Source: Hyphomonadaceae bacterium BRH_c29 (GTDB taxonomy: Bacteria; Pseudomonadota; Alphaproteobacteria; Caulobacterales; Hyphomonadaceae). Taken from it: a DNA stretch of 64,000 bases. The notes under the pieces were generated by a model, which saw only the letters and a program-made list of their open reading frames with translations, was not told the DNA's origin and did not search any database. Of the stretch, positions 22,190-30,696 are shown one piece after another (positions within the stretch are counted from its first letter, which is position 1; each line of letters opens with the position of its first letter). The position numbers were made by a program, and so were the translations under genes. Where the stretch lies: positions 1 to 64,000 of the forward strand of contig LADW01000057.1 of NCBI GenBank assembly GCA_000961695.1, in the 5' to 3' direction.

Positions 22190-23115
22190 TAGACGACGAC
22201 GCCCACGGCGTTCACGATTACGTCGCCGACCCGCGCAATGCCGATATCCTGATCTCGGTAAATGGTGAGCTGAAGAAGCGGGACGAGGCGGTCGTCTCTG
22301 TCTTCGACAGTGGCTACATCCTGGGCGACGGCGTCTGGGAAGGCCTGCGCGTCATGGATGGCGGCGTCGCCTTCCTGCCGGAGCATATCAAGCGCCTCTG
22401 GGCCGGGGCGAAGACCATCGACATGGATATCGGCCTGACCAAGGACGAACTGACCGCGCGGGTCATGGACTGCCTGAAGGCCAATGGCATGGAGGATGGC
22501 GTGCACATCCGCCTGATGGTCACGCGCGGCATCAAGAAGACGCCCTATCAGGGGCCGCGCTTTACCATCACCAAGCCGACCATTGTCATCATTCCGGAAT
22601 ACAAGAACCCGGTGCCGGACATCATCCAGCGCGGGGTCACTCTGTTCACGGTTCATGTCCGGCGCACAGGCCCGGCTGAGCAGGACCAGAAACTGAATTC
22701 GCACTCCAAGCTGAACTGTATCCTTGCCTGTATCCAGGCCGACAAGGCGGGCGCTGACGAGGCGCTGATGCTGGACCCGCTGGGCTTTGTCGCGACGTGT
22801 AACTCCACCCACTTCTTTATCGTCCGCGACGGTGAAGTGTGGACCAGCCCGCCGGAATACTGCCTTGGCGGCATTACGCGCGCCAACATCATCAAGGTCT
22901 GCCGCGAGGTGGGCATCCCCGTGTTCGAGAAGCGCTTTTCGCTGTTCGATGTCTATTCTGCGGATGAGGCGTTCATCACGGGCACGTTCGCAGGCGTGAC
23001 GCCTGTGCGCGAAGTGGATGGCCGGAGCATCGAGAATATCGACGGCCCCATCTCGCAGAATATCCGCGAAGCCTACAAGGCCCTGCAAGCCCGTAGCCTG
23101 ACCCCAATCGCCTGA
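22186..23115 (+). CDS. Class IV aminotransferase (BCAT/D-amino acid aminotransferase-like)
   Basis: VFDSGYILGDGVWEGLRV, LNSHSKLNCI, ITRANIIKVC. Confidence 0.9.
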   Translation: MIDDDAHGVHDYVADPRNADILISVNGELKKRDEAVVSVFDSGYILGDGVWEGLRVMDGGVAFLPEHIKRLWAGAKTIDMDIGLTKDELTARVMDCLKANGMEDGVHIRLMVTRGIKKTPYQGPRFTITKPTIVIIPEYKNPVPDIIQRGVTLFTVHVRRTGPAEQDQKLNSHSKLNCILACIQADKAGADEALMLDPLGFVATCNSTHFFIVRDGEVWTSPPEYCLGGITRANIIKVCREVGIPVFEKRFSLFDVYSADEAFITGTFAGVTPVREVDGRSIENIDGPISQNIREAYKALQARSLTPIA

Positions 23116-23125
23116 GAATAAAGCC

Positions 23126-23854
23126 ATGACTGAGATTATCCGCATCGCCATGTGGTCGGGCCCGCGTAACCTGTCGACGACCATGATGCGCAGTTTCGGC
23201 GCGCGTCCTGAAGCCGCTTGCGTGGACGAACCCTTCTATGCTGCCTGGCTGGTCGCTGCGGGCGAGGTTCATCCGATGCAGGAGGAAATCCTGGCCTCGC
23301 AACCGAGTGATCCGGCCATCGTCGCGCAGGCCATGCTTGGTCCGTTACCGCCTGGAAAGACGTTGCACTATCAGAAGCAGATGACCCATCACATGCCGGA
23401 AAGCTTTCCGCTGGATTGGGTGGGTGAAGTGCGCAATGCGTTCCTGGTGCGCCATCCGGGCCGGGTGATCTCGTCCTATATGAAGAAGATGGACACGCTG
23501 AGCCTCGAAGCCATCGGCGTGCCGCAGCAGGAGCGGCTCTATCGCGAGATCACGGAACGTACCGGCACGCCGCCGCCGGTCGTGGATTCCGACCGTATCC
23601 TGGAAAACCCGCCCGAGATGCTGGCCCGACTCTGCGATGCGCTCGGTATCGACTGGGACCCGGCCATGCTGGGCTGGCCGCCGGGACCGAAACCTGAAGA
23701 CGGGGCCTGGGCGCCGCACTGGTATGATGCGGTGTGGAAGTCCTCCGGTTTCGGATCACCTCCCGGTGAACGGCCGGTTCTTGAAGGCAAGGCGGCTGAA
23801 ATCGAAAAAGAGGCGCTCGCGAGTTACGAGCGCCTCCTCAAATATCACATCTAG
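23126..23854 (+). CDS. Sulfotransferase-like protein
   Basis: MWSGPRNLSTTMMRSF P-loop-like PAPS region, VRHPGRVISSY motif. Confidence 0.75.
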   Translation: MTEIIRIAMWSGPRNLSTTMMRSFGARPEAACVDEPFYAAWLVAAGEVHPMQEEILASQPSDPAIVAQAMLGPLPPGKTLHYQKQMTHHMPESFPLDWVGEVRNAFLVRHPGRVISSYMKKMDTLSLEAIGVPQQERLYREITERTGTPPPVVDSDRILENPPEMLARLCDALGIDWDPAMLGWPPGPKPEDGAWAPHWYDAVWKSSGFGSPPGERPVLEGKAAEIEKEALASYERLLKYHI

Positions 23855-23901
23855 GCCAGCGACCCGGACTGGGCGATCAATCCTTCGCGATGTCAGTGCG
23901 C

Positions 23902-24525
23902 TCAGCCGTGGCCGGCCATGCGCAGGAACCGGTTGCGCAGGTCTGCGTCTGATTTGAACACGCCGGTAAACTGGGTCGTGATCGTCGAGACGTCCTTGTG
24001 GTGCACGCCGCGGGTCGACATGCACTCGTGCACGGCGTCGATCAGAACGGCCGTGCCCATCGGGGCGAGGCTTTCGGTGATCGCATCACAGATCTGGGCC
24101 GTCATGGTTTCCTGCGTCTGCAGGCGCTTGGAGAAAATCTCCACCACACGGGCAAGCTTGGAAATGCCAACGACGTTTTCCGACGGCATGTAGGCGACGA
24201 AGGCCTTGCCGAGGAAGGGCGCCATATGGTGTTCGCAATGGCTCTCCACGTCGATGTTGCGCAGCATGACGATGTCGTCATAGCCCTGCACGTCCTCGAA
24301 GGTACGAGAGAGGTATTTCACCGGGTCTTCGCCGTAGCCGGAGAACCATTCCTTGTAGGCGTTGACGACGCGCTTGGGCGTGTCGATCACGCCTTCGCGG
24401 GCTGGGTCGTCACCGGCCCATGCGATCAGAGTGCGAACAGCCTCTTCGGCCTCCGCCTGGGTGGGGCGTTTGACGGGATCAGCGCGCACGATGTCTTTCT
24501 TGGGTGTTATGGCGTCCATGGCCAT
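23902..24525 (-). CDS. folE: GTP cyclohydrolase I
   Basis: ESHCEHHMAPFLGKAFVAYMP, VGISKLARVVEIFSKRLQTQE; start set to ATG 24525. Confidence 0.96.
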   Translation of the reverse strand: MAMDAITPKKDIVRADPVKRPTQAEAEEAVRTLIAWAGDDPAREGVIDTPKRVVNAYKEWFSGYGEDPVKYLSRTFEDVQGYDDIVMLRNIDVESHCEHHMAPFLGKAFVAYMPSENVVGISKLARVVEIFSKRLQTQETMTAQICDAITESLAPMGTAVLIDAVHECMSTRGVHHKDVSTITTQFTGVFKSDADLRNRFLRMAGHG

Positions 24526-24746
24526 TGTCAGGAGTCCTTCGACTGAGGGACGGAGGTCGAGCCGGGGTGTTCGAGGGATTGCTGCCCCCACCCGGACTTA
24601 ACGCCCGCCCGAGTTGATACCCTCAGGGCGATAAAAGGGAACATAGGGCCGCAGATTGCCCGTTTCCAGCGGATTCTACGGTGACGTGGCGGTAGTGGAT
24701 CACAGGTGTGTTGCCTTTCCCCACGTCAACTGGTATCGGCGCGGCC

Positions 24747-24797
24747 ATGTTCGTGAGTGCATTTCCCCTTTCCTGCTGCGGCTGTTGTTGCCGCTGA
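24747..24797 (+). CDS. Putative Cys-rich leader peptide of cysS (MFVSAFPLSCCGCCCR*)
   Basis: ATG TTC GTG AGT GCA TTT CCC CTT TCC TGC TGC GGC TGT TGT TGC CGC TGA, 78 nt upstream of cysS; five Cys codons in a seven-codon stretch. Confidence 0.75.
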   Translation: MFVSAFPLSCCGCCCR

Positions 24798-24855
24798 GGC
24801 CACAACGCGCCATTAGGGCTGGCAACAGTTGAGCCGCCCGGCACACTCACGAACA
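24748..24855 (+). promoter_or_regulatory. Putative cysS leader RNA with long-range pairing (attenuator-like)
   Basis: 12-bp perfect complement TGTTCGTGAGTG (24748-24759) / CACTCACGAACA (24844-24855); Cys-codon region GCGGCT..TGTTGCC (24778-24792) complementary to GGCAACA....AGCCGC (24821-24837). Confidence 0.65.
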
Positions 24856-24874
24856 AATCGATTCAGAGACCCCC

Positions 24875-26260
24875 ATGACCATTCGCCTTTACGATACCGC
24901 TGCGCGCGAAAAGCGCGTTTTCACGCCTCAGGACCCGACACGCGTGACGATGTATGTCTGCGGCCCGACGGTCTATAATTACGCTCATATCGGCAATGCC
25001 CGCCCGCCCATCGTGTTCGATGTGCTGCGGCGCCTGCTGATCCGGACTTATGGCGAACACGCCGTCGTCTACGCGCGCAACATCACGGACATTGAAGACA
25101 AGATCATCAAGGCCTCATTGGAGAGCGGCGAGCCGATCTCAGCGATCACGAAGAAATTCGCCGACATCTACAATGCCGACACCACTGCGCTGAACGTGCT
25201 GGCGCCGACCATTGAGCCGTGGGCCACCGCGCATGTGGACGAAATGATCGAGATGATCGGCAAACTGGTGCGCAAGGGCTATGCCTATGCTGGCAAGGAA
25301 GGCGTCTGGTTCTCGGTCAAGCAGATGCCGGATTATGGCAAGCTGTCCGGCCGCAAGCTGGAAGACAATGAAGCCGGCGCCCGCGTCGAAGTCGACGCCG
25401 ACAAGCGCGACCCGGCCGACTTTGCTCTCTGGAAATTCGCCAAGCCCGGCGAGCCGGAAGACGCGATCTGGGACAGCCCGTGGGGCAGGGGCCGGCCCGG
25501 CTGGCATATCGAATGCTCTGCCATGGCGGCCAAGCACCTCGGCAAGACGATCGACATTCATGGCGGCGGCATCGACCTGCAATTCCCGCATCACGAGAAC
25601 GAAATCGCCCAGTCAGAGTGCGCGCATGGGGAAGTGATGGCCAATTACTGGCTGCACAATGGCTTCCTCGACATGGGCGGCGAGAAGATGTCGAAATCGC
25701 TCGGCAATGTCGTGCTGGTGCATGAGTTGCTGCAGGCGTGGAACGGCGAAGTCCTGCGGTTTGCCATGCTGAGCGGGCACTATCGCGCGCCGCTCGACTG
25801 GACCGAAGACCTGCTGAAACAGGCCAAGACGACGCTGGACCGGATCTATGGCGCGCTGCGCCGGGTGTGGGACGCAGATCACGGCGAGGCCCGTGACACG
25901 GGCGTCCTGCGCGCGCTGCAGGATGATCTCAATACGCCGGAAGCGCTGGCGGAACTGTCGCGTCTGGCCGGTGAAGCGAATACAGCGGCGGACCAGAAAG
26001 ACACTGTGGCGATGGCCAATGCGAAGGCGAACCTGCTGGCCGCCGGCAAGCTGCTCGGCCTCCTGACGCTGACGCCGAAGGACTGGGAACAGGGCGGCGA
26101 CGAAGACGGCAATGCCCGCATCGACGCGCTGGTCCAGGCCCGCATCGATGCCCGTGCGGCAAAAGACTGGGCCGAGGCCGACCGGATCCGCAATGAACTC
26201 GCCGCCGAGGGCATCGAGATCATGGACGGGGCGGGCGGCTCGACCTGGCGCCGCGTCTGA
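24875..26260 (+). CDS. cysS: Cysteine--tRNA ligase
   Basis: CGPTVYNYAHIGNARPPIVFD, GRPGWHIECSAMA, KMSKSLGN. Confidence 0.98.
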   Translation: MTIRLYDTAAREKRVFTPQDPTRVTMYVCGPTVYNYAHIGNARPPIVFDVLRRLLIRTYGEHAVVYARNITDIEDKIIKASLESGEPISAITKKFADIYNADTTALNVLAPTIEPWATAHVDEMIEMIGKLVRKGYAYAGKEGVWFSVKQMPDYGKLSGRKLEDNEAGARVEVDADKRDPADFALWKFAKPGEPEDAIWDSPWGRGRPGWHIECSAMAAKHLGKTIDIHGGGIDLQFPHHENEIAQSECAHGEVMANYWLHNGFLDMGGEKMSKSLGNVVLVHELLQAWNGEVLRFAMLSGHYRAPLDWTEDLLKQAKTTLDRIYGALRRVWDADHGEARDTGVLRALQDDLNTPEALAELSRLAGEANTAADQKDTVAMANAKANLLAAGKLLGLLTLTPKDWEQGGDEDGNARIDALVQARIDARAAKDWAEADRIRNELAAEGIEIMDGAGGSTWRRV

Positions 26261-26321
26261 TACGGTTTCCTGCCCTTTCGCCGCCTTGCGCTGGCGGAAG
26301 GGCGGGGCCATCTTCCGCGCG

Positions 26322-26780
26322 ATGAGCGAGCTTTACCACAACCGCATCCTGGAACTGGCCGCCGGCATCCCGCATGTCGGGCGGCTGGCGGATGCCGAAG
26401 GTTCGGTGACCAAGGTCTCTCGTGTCTGCGGATCGATCGTACATGTTGACCTGAAGCTCGATGAGGCTGGGGAAACTGTAACAGATATTGCAGTTGACCC
26501 GCAGGCCTGCGCGCTTGGACAGGCCTCGGCCTCGATCCTGGCGGAGCACGCCATCGGCGCATCTGTGACAGAGATCATCGCGGCGCGCGACGCGCTGAAA
26601 GCCATGCTGAAAGAGGGCGGCGTCCCGCCGGAAGGCCGGTTCTGGGAACTGCGCCACCTTCAGCCCGTCGCCGACTATGCCCCCCGCCATGCCTCGACCC
26701 TGCTTGCCTTTGAGGCTGCCGTCGCCGCCATCGAAGAGGCGCTCACAAGGCGCGCCGCCGCACATGCCAGCGCCCCGTAA
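26322..26780 (+). CDS. NifU/IscU-like iron-sulfur cluster scaffold family protein
   Basis: MSELYHNRILELAAGIPHVGRL, CGSIVHVDLKLDE, ACALGQASASILAEH; start corrected from 26112. Confidence 0.85.
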   Translation: MSELYHNRILELAAGIPHVGRLADAEGSVTKVSRVCGSIVHVDLKLDEAGETVTDIAVDPQACALGQASASILAEHAIGASVTEIIAARDALKAMLKEGGVPPEGRFWELRHLQPVADYAPRHASTLLAFEAAVAAIEEALTRRAAAHASAP

Positions 26781-27078
26781 AAGCCTCCGCCGACAGGCGG
26801 CTTATGCGCTCCTCTGGGTCTACAAACATGGGCCGAGCCAGGTGTTGTGGGCCTTTGGCGCGCGGTGTCAGCATACGCCAACCTGTAGTGAGTACGGGGC
26901 AGAATGCGTTGCGCGCTTTGGCTGGTGGCCGGGCTTCTGGATGACGTTGGCGCGGTTCCTGCGCTGCCGGCCGGGCGGCACGATGGGGTGCGATCCTGCG
27001 CCGGAGATAAAGCCTGATGTGCCGGTCTGGCAGCCTTGGCGATATGGCGACTGGCGAGGCCCGCGCGGGGAGAGTTGA
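26764..27078 (+). CDS. yidD: Membrane protein insertion efficiency factor YidD
   Basis: CQHTPTCSEYGAECVARFG...RFLRCRPGGTMGCDP. Confidence 0.92.
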   Translation: MPAPRKSLRRQAAYALLWVYKHGPSQVLWAFGARCQHTPTCSEYGAECVARFGWWPGFWMTLARFLRCRPGGTMGCDPAPEIKPDVPVWQPWRYGDWRGPRGES

Positions 27079-27109
27079 AAAACGCCCCGGCCCGTGACAT
27101 ATCGCGGCC

Positions 27110-27163
27110 ATGGATTTTCGTCTGATCACCGCTCTGACCACACGAACCCGCCGGGGTGCCTGA
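27110..27163 (+). CDS. Putative Thr-rich leader peptide of thrS (MDFRLITALTTRTRRGA*)
   Basis: ATG GAT TTT CGT CTG ATC ACC GCT CTG ACC ACA CGA ACC CGC CGG GGT GCC TGA; four Thr codons within ten, first ORF in the 357-nt yidD-thrS gap. Confidence 0.72.
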   Translation: MDFRLITALTTRTRRGA

Positions 27164-27288
27164 CGCGCCTTCGGCCCGCACCCTCGTGCGCGCCGCGCCT
27201 CACGCACCCGCCAAAAGCCCTCAAATGAGCCGCCGGACACCGTGTGAAACACAATATAAACACCGTGTAAGGGCCATATAAGGCTCAT
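27154..27288 (+). promoter_or_regulatory. Structured thrS 5' leader with alternative pairings
   Basis: GGGTGC (27154-27159) can pair with GCACCC at 27178-27183 or 27204-27209; downstream hairpin ATGAGCC/GGCTCAT (27225-27231/27282-27288) encloses two ACACCGTGT copies. Confidence 0.5.
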
Positions 27289-27435
27289 CAGACCTCCGGA
27301 TTTCGCCCGACTGCAGCCCGCCCGCTTTGAGGGTGGGAAAAGCGGTAAAGACGCGCTAAGCAAACCGCCGCATAAGGCCATCCGGATCCCCTGAATTCAC
27401 GCCCCTCTGGGCGACCCCGCCAAAGAAGAAGACCG

Positions 27436-29400
27436 ATGATCAAAGTAACGCTGCCCGACGGCTCTGAACGAGACTATGCCGACGGCGCCTCGCCGCTGGA
27501 CGTGGCCGAGAGCATTTCGAAATCCCTGGCCAAGAAGGCCCTCGCCGCCAAAGTGAATGGCGAGCTGTGGGACCTTGTCCGCCCCCTCGACGGGGACGCA
27601 AACGTCGCCATCATCACCGACCGCGACCCGGAAGGCCTGGAACTGATCCGCCACGACGCCGCCCACGTACTGGCGCAGGCGGTGCAAGAACTTTACCCCG
27701 ACGCGCAGGTCACGATTGGCCCGGTGATCGATGACGGCTTCTATTACGACTTCGCCCGCGAGGAACCGTTCTCGTCCGACGATTTCGAAAAGATCGAAGC
27801 GAAGATGCGCCAGATCGTCGATGCCGATTATCCCATTGTCCGCGAGGTCTGGGACAAGGACGAAGCCATCGCGATGTTCAAGAAGATCGGGGAGGACTAC
27901 AAGGCCCAGATCATCGACGACATCATCCCGCCGGGCGAGGCGATCACGATCTATCGCCAGGGCGACTGGTTCGACCTCTGCCGCGGGCCGCACCTGCCCT
28001 CGACGGGCAAACTGCCCAAGGCGTTCAAGCTGATGAAGCTGGCCGGCGCCTATTGGCGCGGCGACTCGAAGAACGAGATGCTTCAGCGCATGTACGGCAC
28101 GGCCTGGGCGAACGAGAAAGACCTCAACGCCCATCTCGTGCGTCTTGAAGAGGCTGAGAAGCGCGACCACCGCAAACTCGGCCAGCAGCTGGACCTGTTC
28201 CACTTGCAGCCCGAAGCGCAAGGCTCTGTCTTCTGGCACCCGAAAGGCTTCATGATCTGGCGCCAGCTGGAAGCCTATATCCGCCGCGCGCAGGACGAGG
28301 ACGGCTATGTCGAGGTGAAGACGCCGCAACTGCTCGATTCGGTGTTCTGGGAAAAATCCGGCCACTGGGACAAGTTCCGCGAGAACATGTTCGTGGTGCC
28401 GGACTTCATTCCGAATACGGATGAGGACGAAGTGCGCATTCCGGCCGAGACGAGCCTGATGGCGCTGAAGCCGATGAACTGCCCGGCTCACGTGCAGATA
28501 TTCAAGAGCGACCAGCGGTCCTACCGGGATCTGCCGATCCGCATGGCGGAATTCGGCTGCTGTCACCGCAACGAGGCCCATGGCGCGCTGCACGGCCTGA
28601 TGCGCGTGCGTCAGATGACGCAGGATGATGCGCACATCTTCTGCCGCGAAGACCAGATCGGCGACGAGACGCTGCGTTTCCTGAAACTGTTCTCGCGCGT
28701 CTACAATGATTTCGGCCTGACGGAGATTTCCTACAAGCTGGCGACGCGCCCGGAACAGCGCGGCGGTACGGATGAGAACTGGGACCGCGCCGAGAAAGCG
28801 CTGGCCGATGCGCTGAACGAAGCGGGTCTCCCCTTCGACTATGCCGAAGGGGAGGGCGCGTTCTATGGCCCGAAACTCGAATTCCACCTGACGGATGCCA
28901 TCGGGCGGACGTGGCAGTGCGGCACGTTCCAGCTGGACTATGTCCTGCCCGAACGTCTGGATGCAGAATATACGGGATCGGACGGCGCCAAGCATCGCCC
29001 GGTCATGCTGCACCGGGCTGTGTTCGGCACGTTCGAGCGGTTCATGGGCATCCTGATCGAGAACTATGCCGGGGCGTTCCCGATGTGGCTCTCGCCGGTT
29101 CAGGTCGTCGTGGCCGCCATCACGGACTCGGCGAACGATTATGCCGAGGAAGCTGCCGCGGTGCTGCGCAAGGCAGGCCTGCGCGTCGAGACGGATCTTC
29201 GCAACGAGAAGATCAATTACAAGGTGCGCGAGCATTCGCTGCAGAAAGTGCCGGTGATTGCCGTGGTCGGTGGGCGTGAAGCCGAAGACCGCACGCTGGC
29301 GCTGCGCCGGCTTGGCTCCAACGGCCAGCAGATGATCACGCTGGACGAGGCCAAAGTGGCGCTCGCGCTGGAAGGCCTCGCGCCGGACCTGAAAGCCTGA
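27436..29400 (+). CDS. thrS: Threonine--tRNA ligase
   Basis: TGS domain, [63 protein letters not shown]. Confidence 0.98.
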   Translation: MIKVTLPDGSERDYADGASPLDVAESISKSLAKKALAAKVNGELWDLVRPLDGDANVAIITDRDPEGLELIRHDAAHVLAQAVQELYPDAQVTIGPVIDDGFYYDFAREEPFSSDDFEKIEAKMRQIVDADYPIVREVWDKDEAIAMFKKIGEDYKAQIIDDIIPPGEAITIYRQGDWFDLCRGPHLPSTGKLPKAFKLMKLAGAYWRGDSKNEMLQRMYGTAWANEKDLNAHLVRLEEAEKRDHRKLGQQLDLFHLQPEAQGSVFWHPKGFMIWRQLEAYIRRAQDEDGYVEVKTPQLLDSVFWEKSGHWDKFRENMFVVPDFIPNTDEDEVRIPAETSLMALKPMNCPAHVQIFKSDQRSYRDLPIRMAEFGCCHRNEAHGALHGLMRVRQMTQDDAHIFCREDQIGDETLRFLKLFSRVYNDFGLTEISYKLATRPEQRGGTDENWDRAEKALADALNEAGLPFDYAEGEGAFYGPKLEFHLTDAIGRTWQCGTFQLDYVLPERLDAEYTGSDGAKHRPVMLHRAVFGTFERFMGILIENYAGAFPMWLSPVQVVVAAITDSANDYAEEAAAVLRKAGLRVETDLRNEKINYKVREHSLQKVPVIAVVGGREAEDRTLALRRLGSNGQQMITLDEAKVALALEGLAPDLKA

Positions 29401-29427
29401 TGCTGACTTAGGCGGCTGACAAACGGG

Positions 29428-30696
29428 ATGGGAACGGACAAAGTGCGCGCCATGTCCTACGCACCCATACTCGCAGCCGCCTTCGTCCTCTGGCCCCTGA
29501 TGGGATTGCTGGGCGGGCAGGGCTATGCGCCCTTGCTCGGCCTTGCAGCCCTGCCGGCGCTGGCGTTTGCCCGGCCGAAATGGCCCCCCACCATCTATGC
29601 CGTTCTGGCCGTGCTGTTTGTCGTCTGGGCCGCGATCAGCGAATTCTGGTCGCCGACCTCTACCGGCCTTATCAGCGGGAATATTTTCGAGGGCAATTTC
29701 GGCGTGAAGGCGTCCAGTCTGCGGATCGTTCTGACAGCGGCGTTTGGCTTGCTGGCAGTAGGCGGGGCGCTGCAGGTCGCGTCCGGCACGGCGCAGGTGT
29801 CGACGCGTGTGATGCTGGGCGCCTTTGCCGCACAGGGCTTTATCGTTGCCGTTTCGACCATCTTCTCCGGCCCGCTCATCGACCTCGTCTATGGAGATGA
29901 TCCGACACAGGCGGGGTCAGGCATCCAGAATATCGGGCGCAATGCGAACGCGTTCGCGCTCATTTTGCCGGTCCTGATTGCCTATCTCTCCGCCCGGCCA
30001 CAATTCATGTGGAAGCCGGTCGTGGCCCTGCTGGTCGTCACCAGCCTGCTGATCTTCACGCGCGCCGACACGCAGAGCGCGATCATCGGCATGGTCCTGA
30101 TGATGGCGGCCATGGGACTGATCCATGCGCTGCCGAAAAATGGCTTCCGTGTCCTGTTCACGTCGATCGGGGCCTATATCGCCTCAGCGCCTTTGGTGAT
30201 GGGGGCGGCCCTGAAGTTTCTGGACGCCTATAACATCCATCTGCCGGGGTCGTTCCAGTCGCGCGCCTGGGCCTGGCATGTCGCCATTTCAAAGATCTCG
30301 GAACGTCCGTTGACGGGGCAGGGTATTGCCGCGTCCAAGACATGGAACGACACCTATGCCGACTATCCGGCCTGGCTGGCGCAGTTGCCTGACTTCTGGG
30401 CGGCGTATGAAGTTGTGCCGGGGCATCCGCACAATATGGCGCTGCAGATCTGGGCTGAGACCGGTCTGATCGGGGCGTTGCTGGCCGCGTTTGCGCTGAT
30501 CGCGCTGGGGTTCCGTCTGCCGCGTCCGGACGCGATGCGCGCGGACATCCGCTACGCGATTGCGGGCATGACCGGCGTGGCGGTCAGCCTGTTCAGCTTC
30601 GCCTACAATATGTGGAACGAGGCCTTCTGGTCGACTCTGATCCTGGCGGCGGTTGCCATCATCCTTCTGTCGAAACGTGAGCGGGCCTCCCTTTGA
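29428..30696 (+). CDS. O-antigen ligase family (Wzy/WaaL-like) polytopic membrane protein
   Basis: Multiple TMs; periplasmic-loop-like GTGIAASKTWND...PGHPHNMALQIWAETGLIGALLAAFAL typical of the family. Confidence 0.85.
   Translation: MGTDKVRAMSYAPILAAAFVLWPLMGLLGGQGYAPLLGLAALPALAFARPKWPPTIYAVLAVLFVVWAAISEFWSPTSTGLISGNIFEGNFGVKASSLRIVLTAAFGLLAVGGALQVASGTAQVSTRVMLGAFAAQGFIVAVSTIFSGPLIDLVYGDDPTQAGSGIQNIGRNANAFALILPVLIAYLSARPQFMWKPVVALLVVTSLLIFTRADTQSAIIGMVLMMAAMGLIHALPKNGFRVLFTSIGAYIASAPLVMGAALKFLDAYNIHLPGSFQSRAWAWHVAISKISERPLTGQGIAASKTWNDTYADYPAWLAQLPDFWAAYEVVPGHPHNMALQIWAETGLIGALLAAFALIALGFRLPRPDAMRADIRYAIAGMTGVAVSLFSFAYNMWNEAFWSTLILAAVAIILLSKRERASL

Noticed and set aside
24623-24856. 77-aa minus-strand ORF covering the cysS leader
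   Set aside because: No recognisable family or start context; the plus-strand Cys-rich ORF with pairing arms explains the region better.
26743-27381. 212-aa minus-strand ORF across yidD and the thrS leader
   Set aside because: Overlaps yidD antisense; translation is unstructured and Arg-rich.
27397-29235. 612-aa minus-strand ORF opposite thrS
   Set aside because: Shadow ORF; low-information Arg/Val/Leu-rich translation, while thrS is unambiguous.
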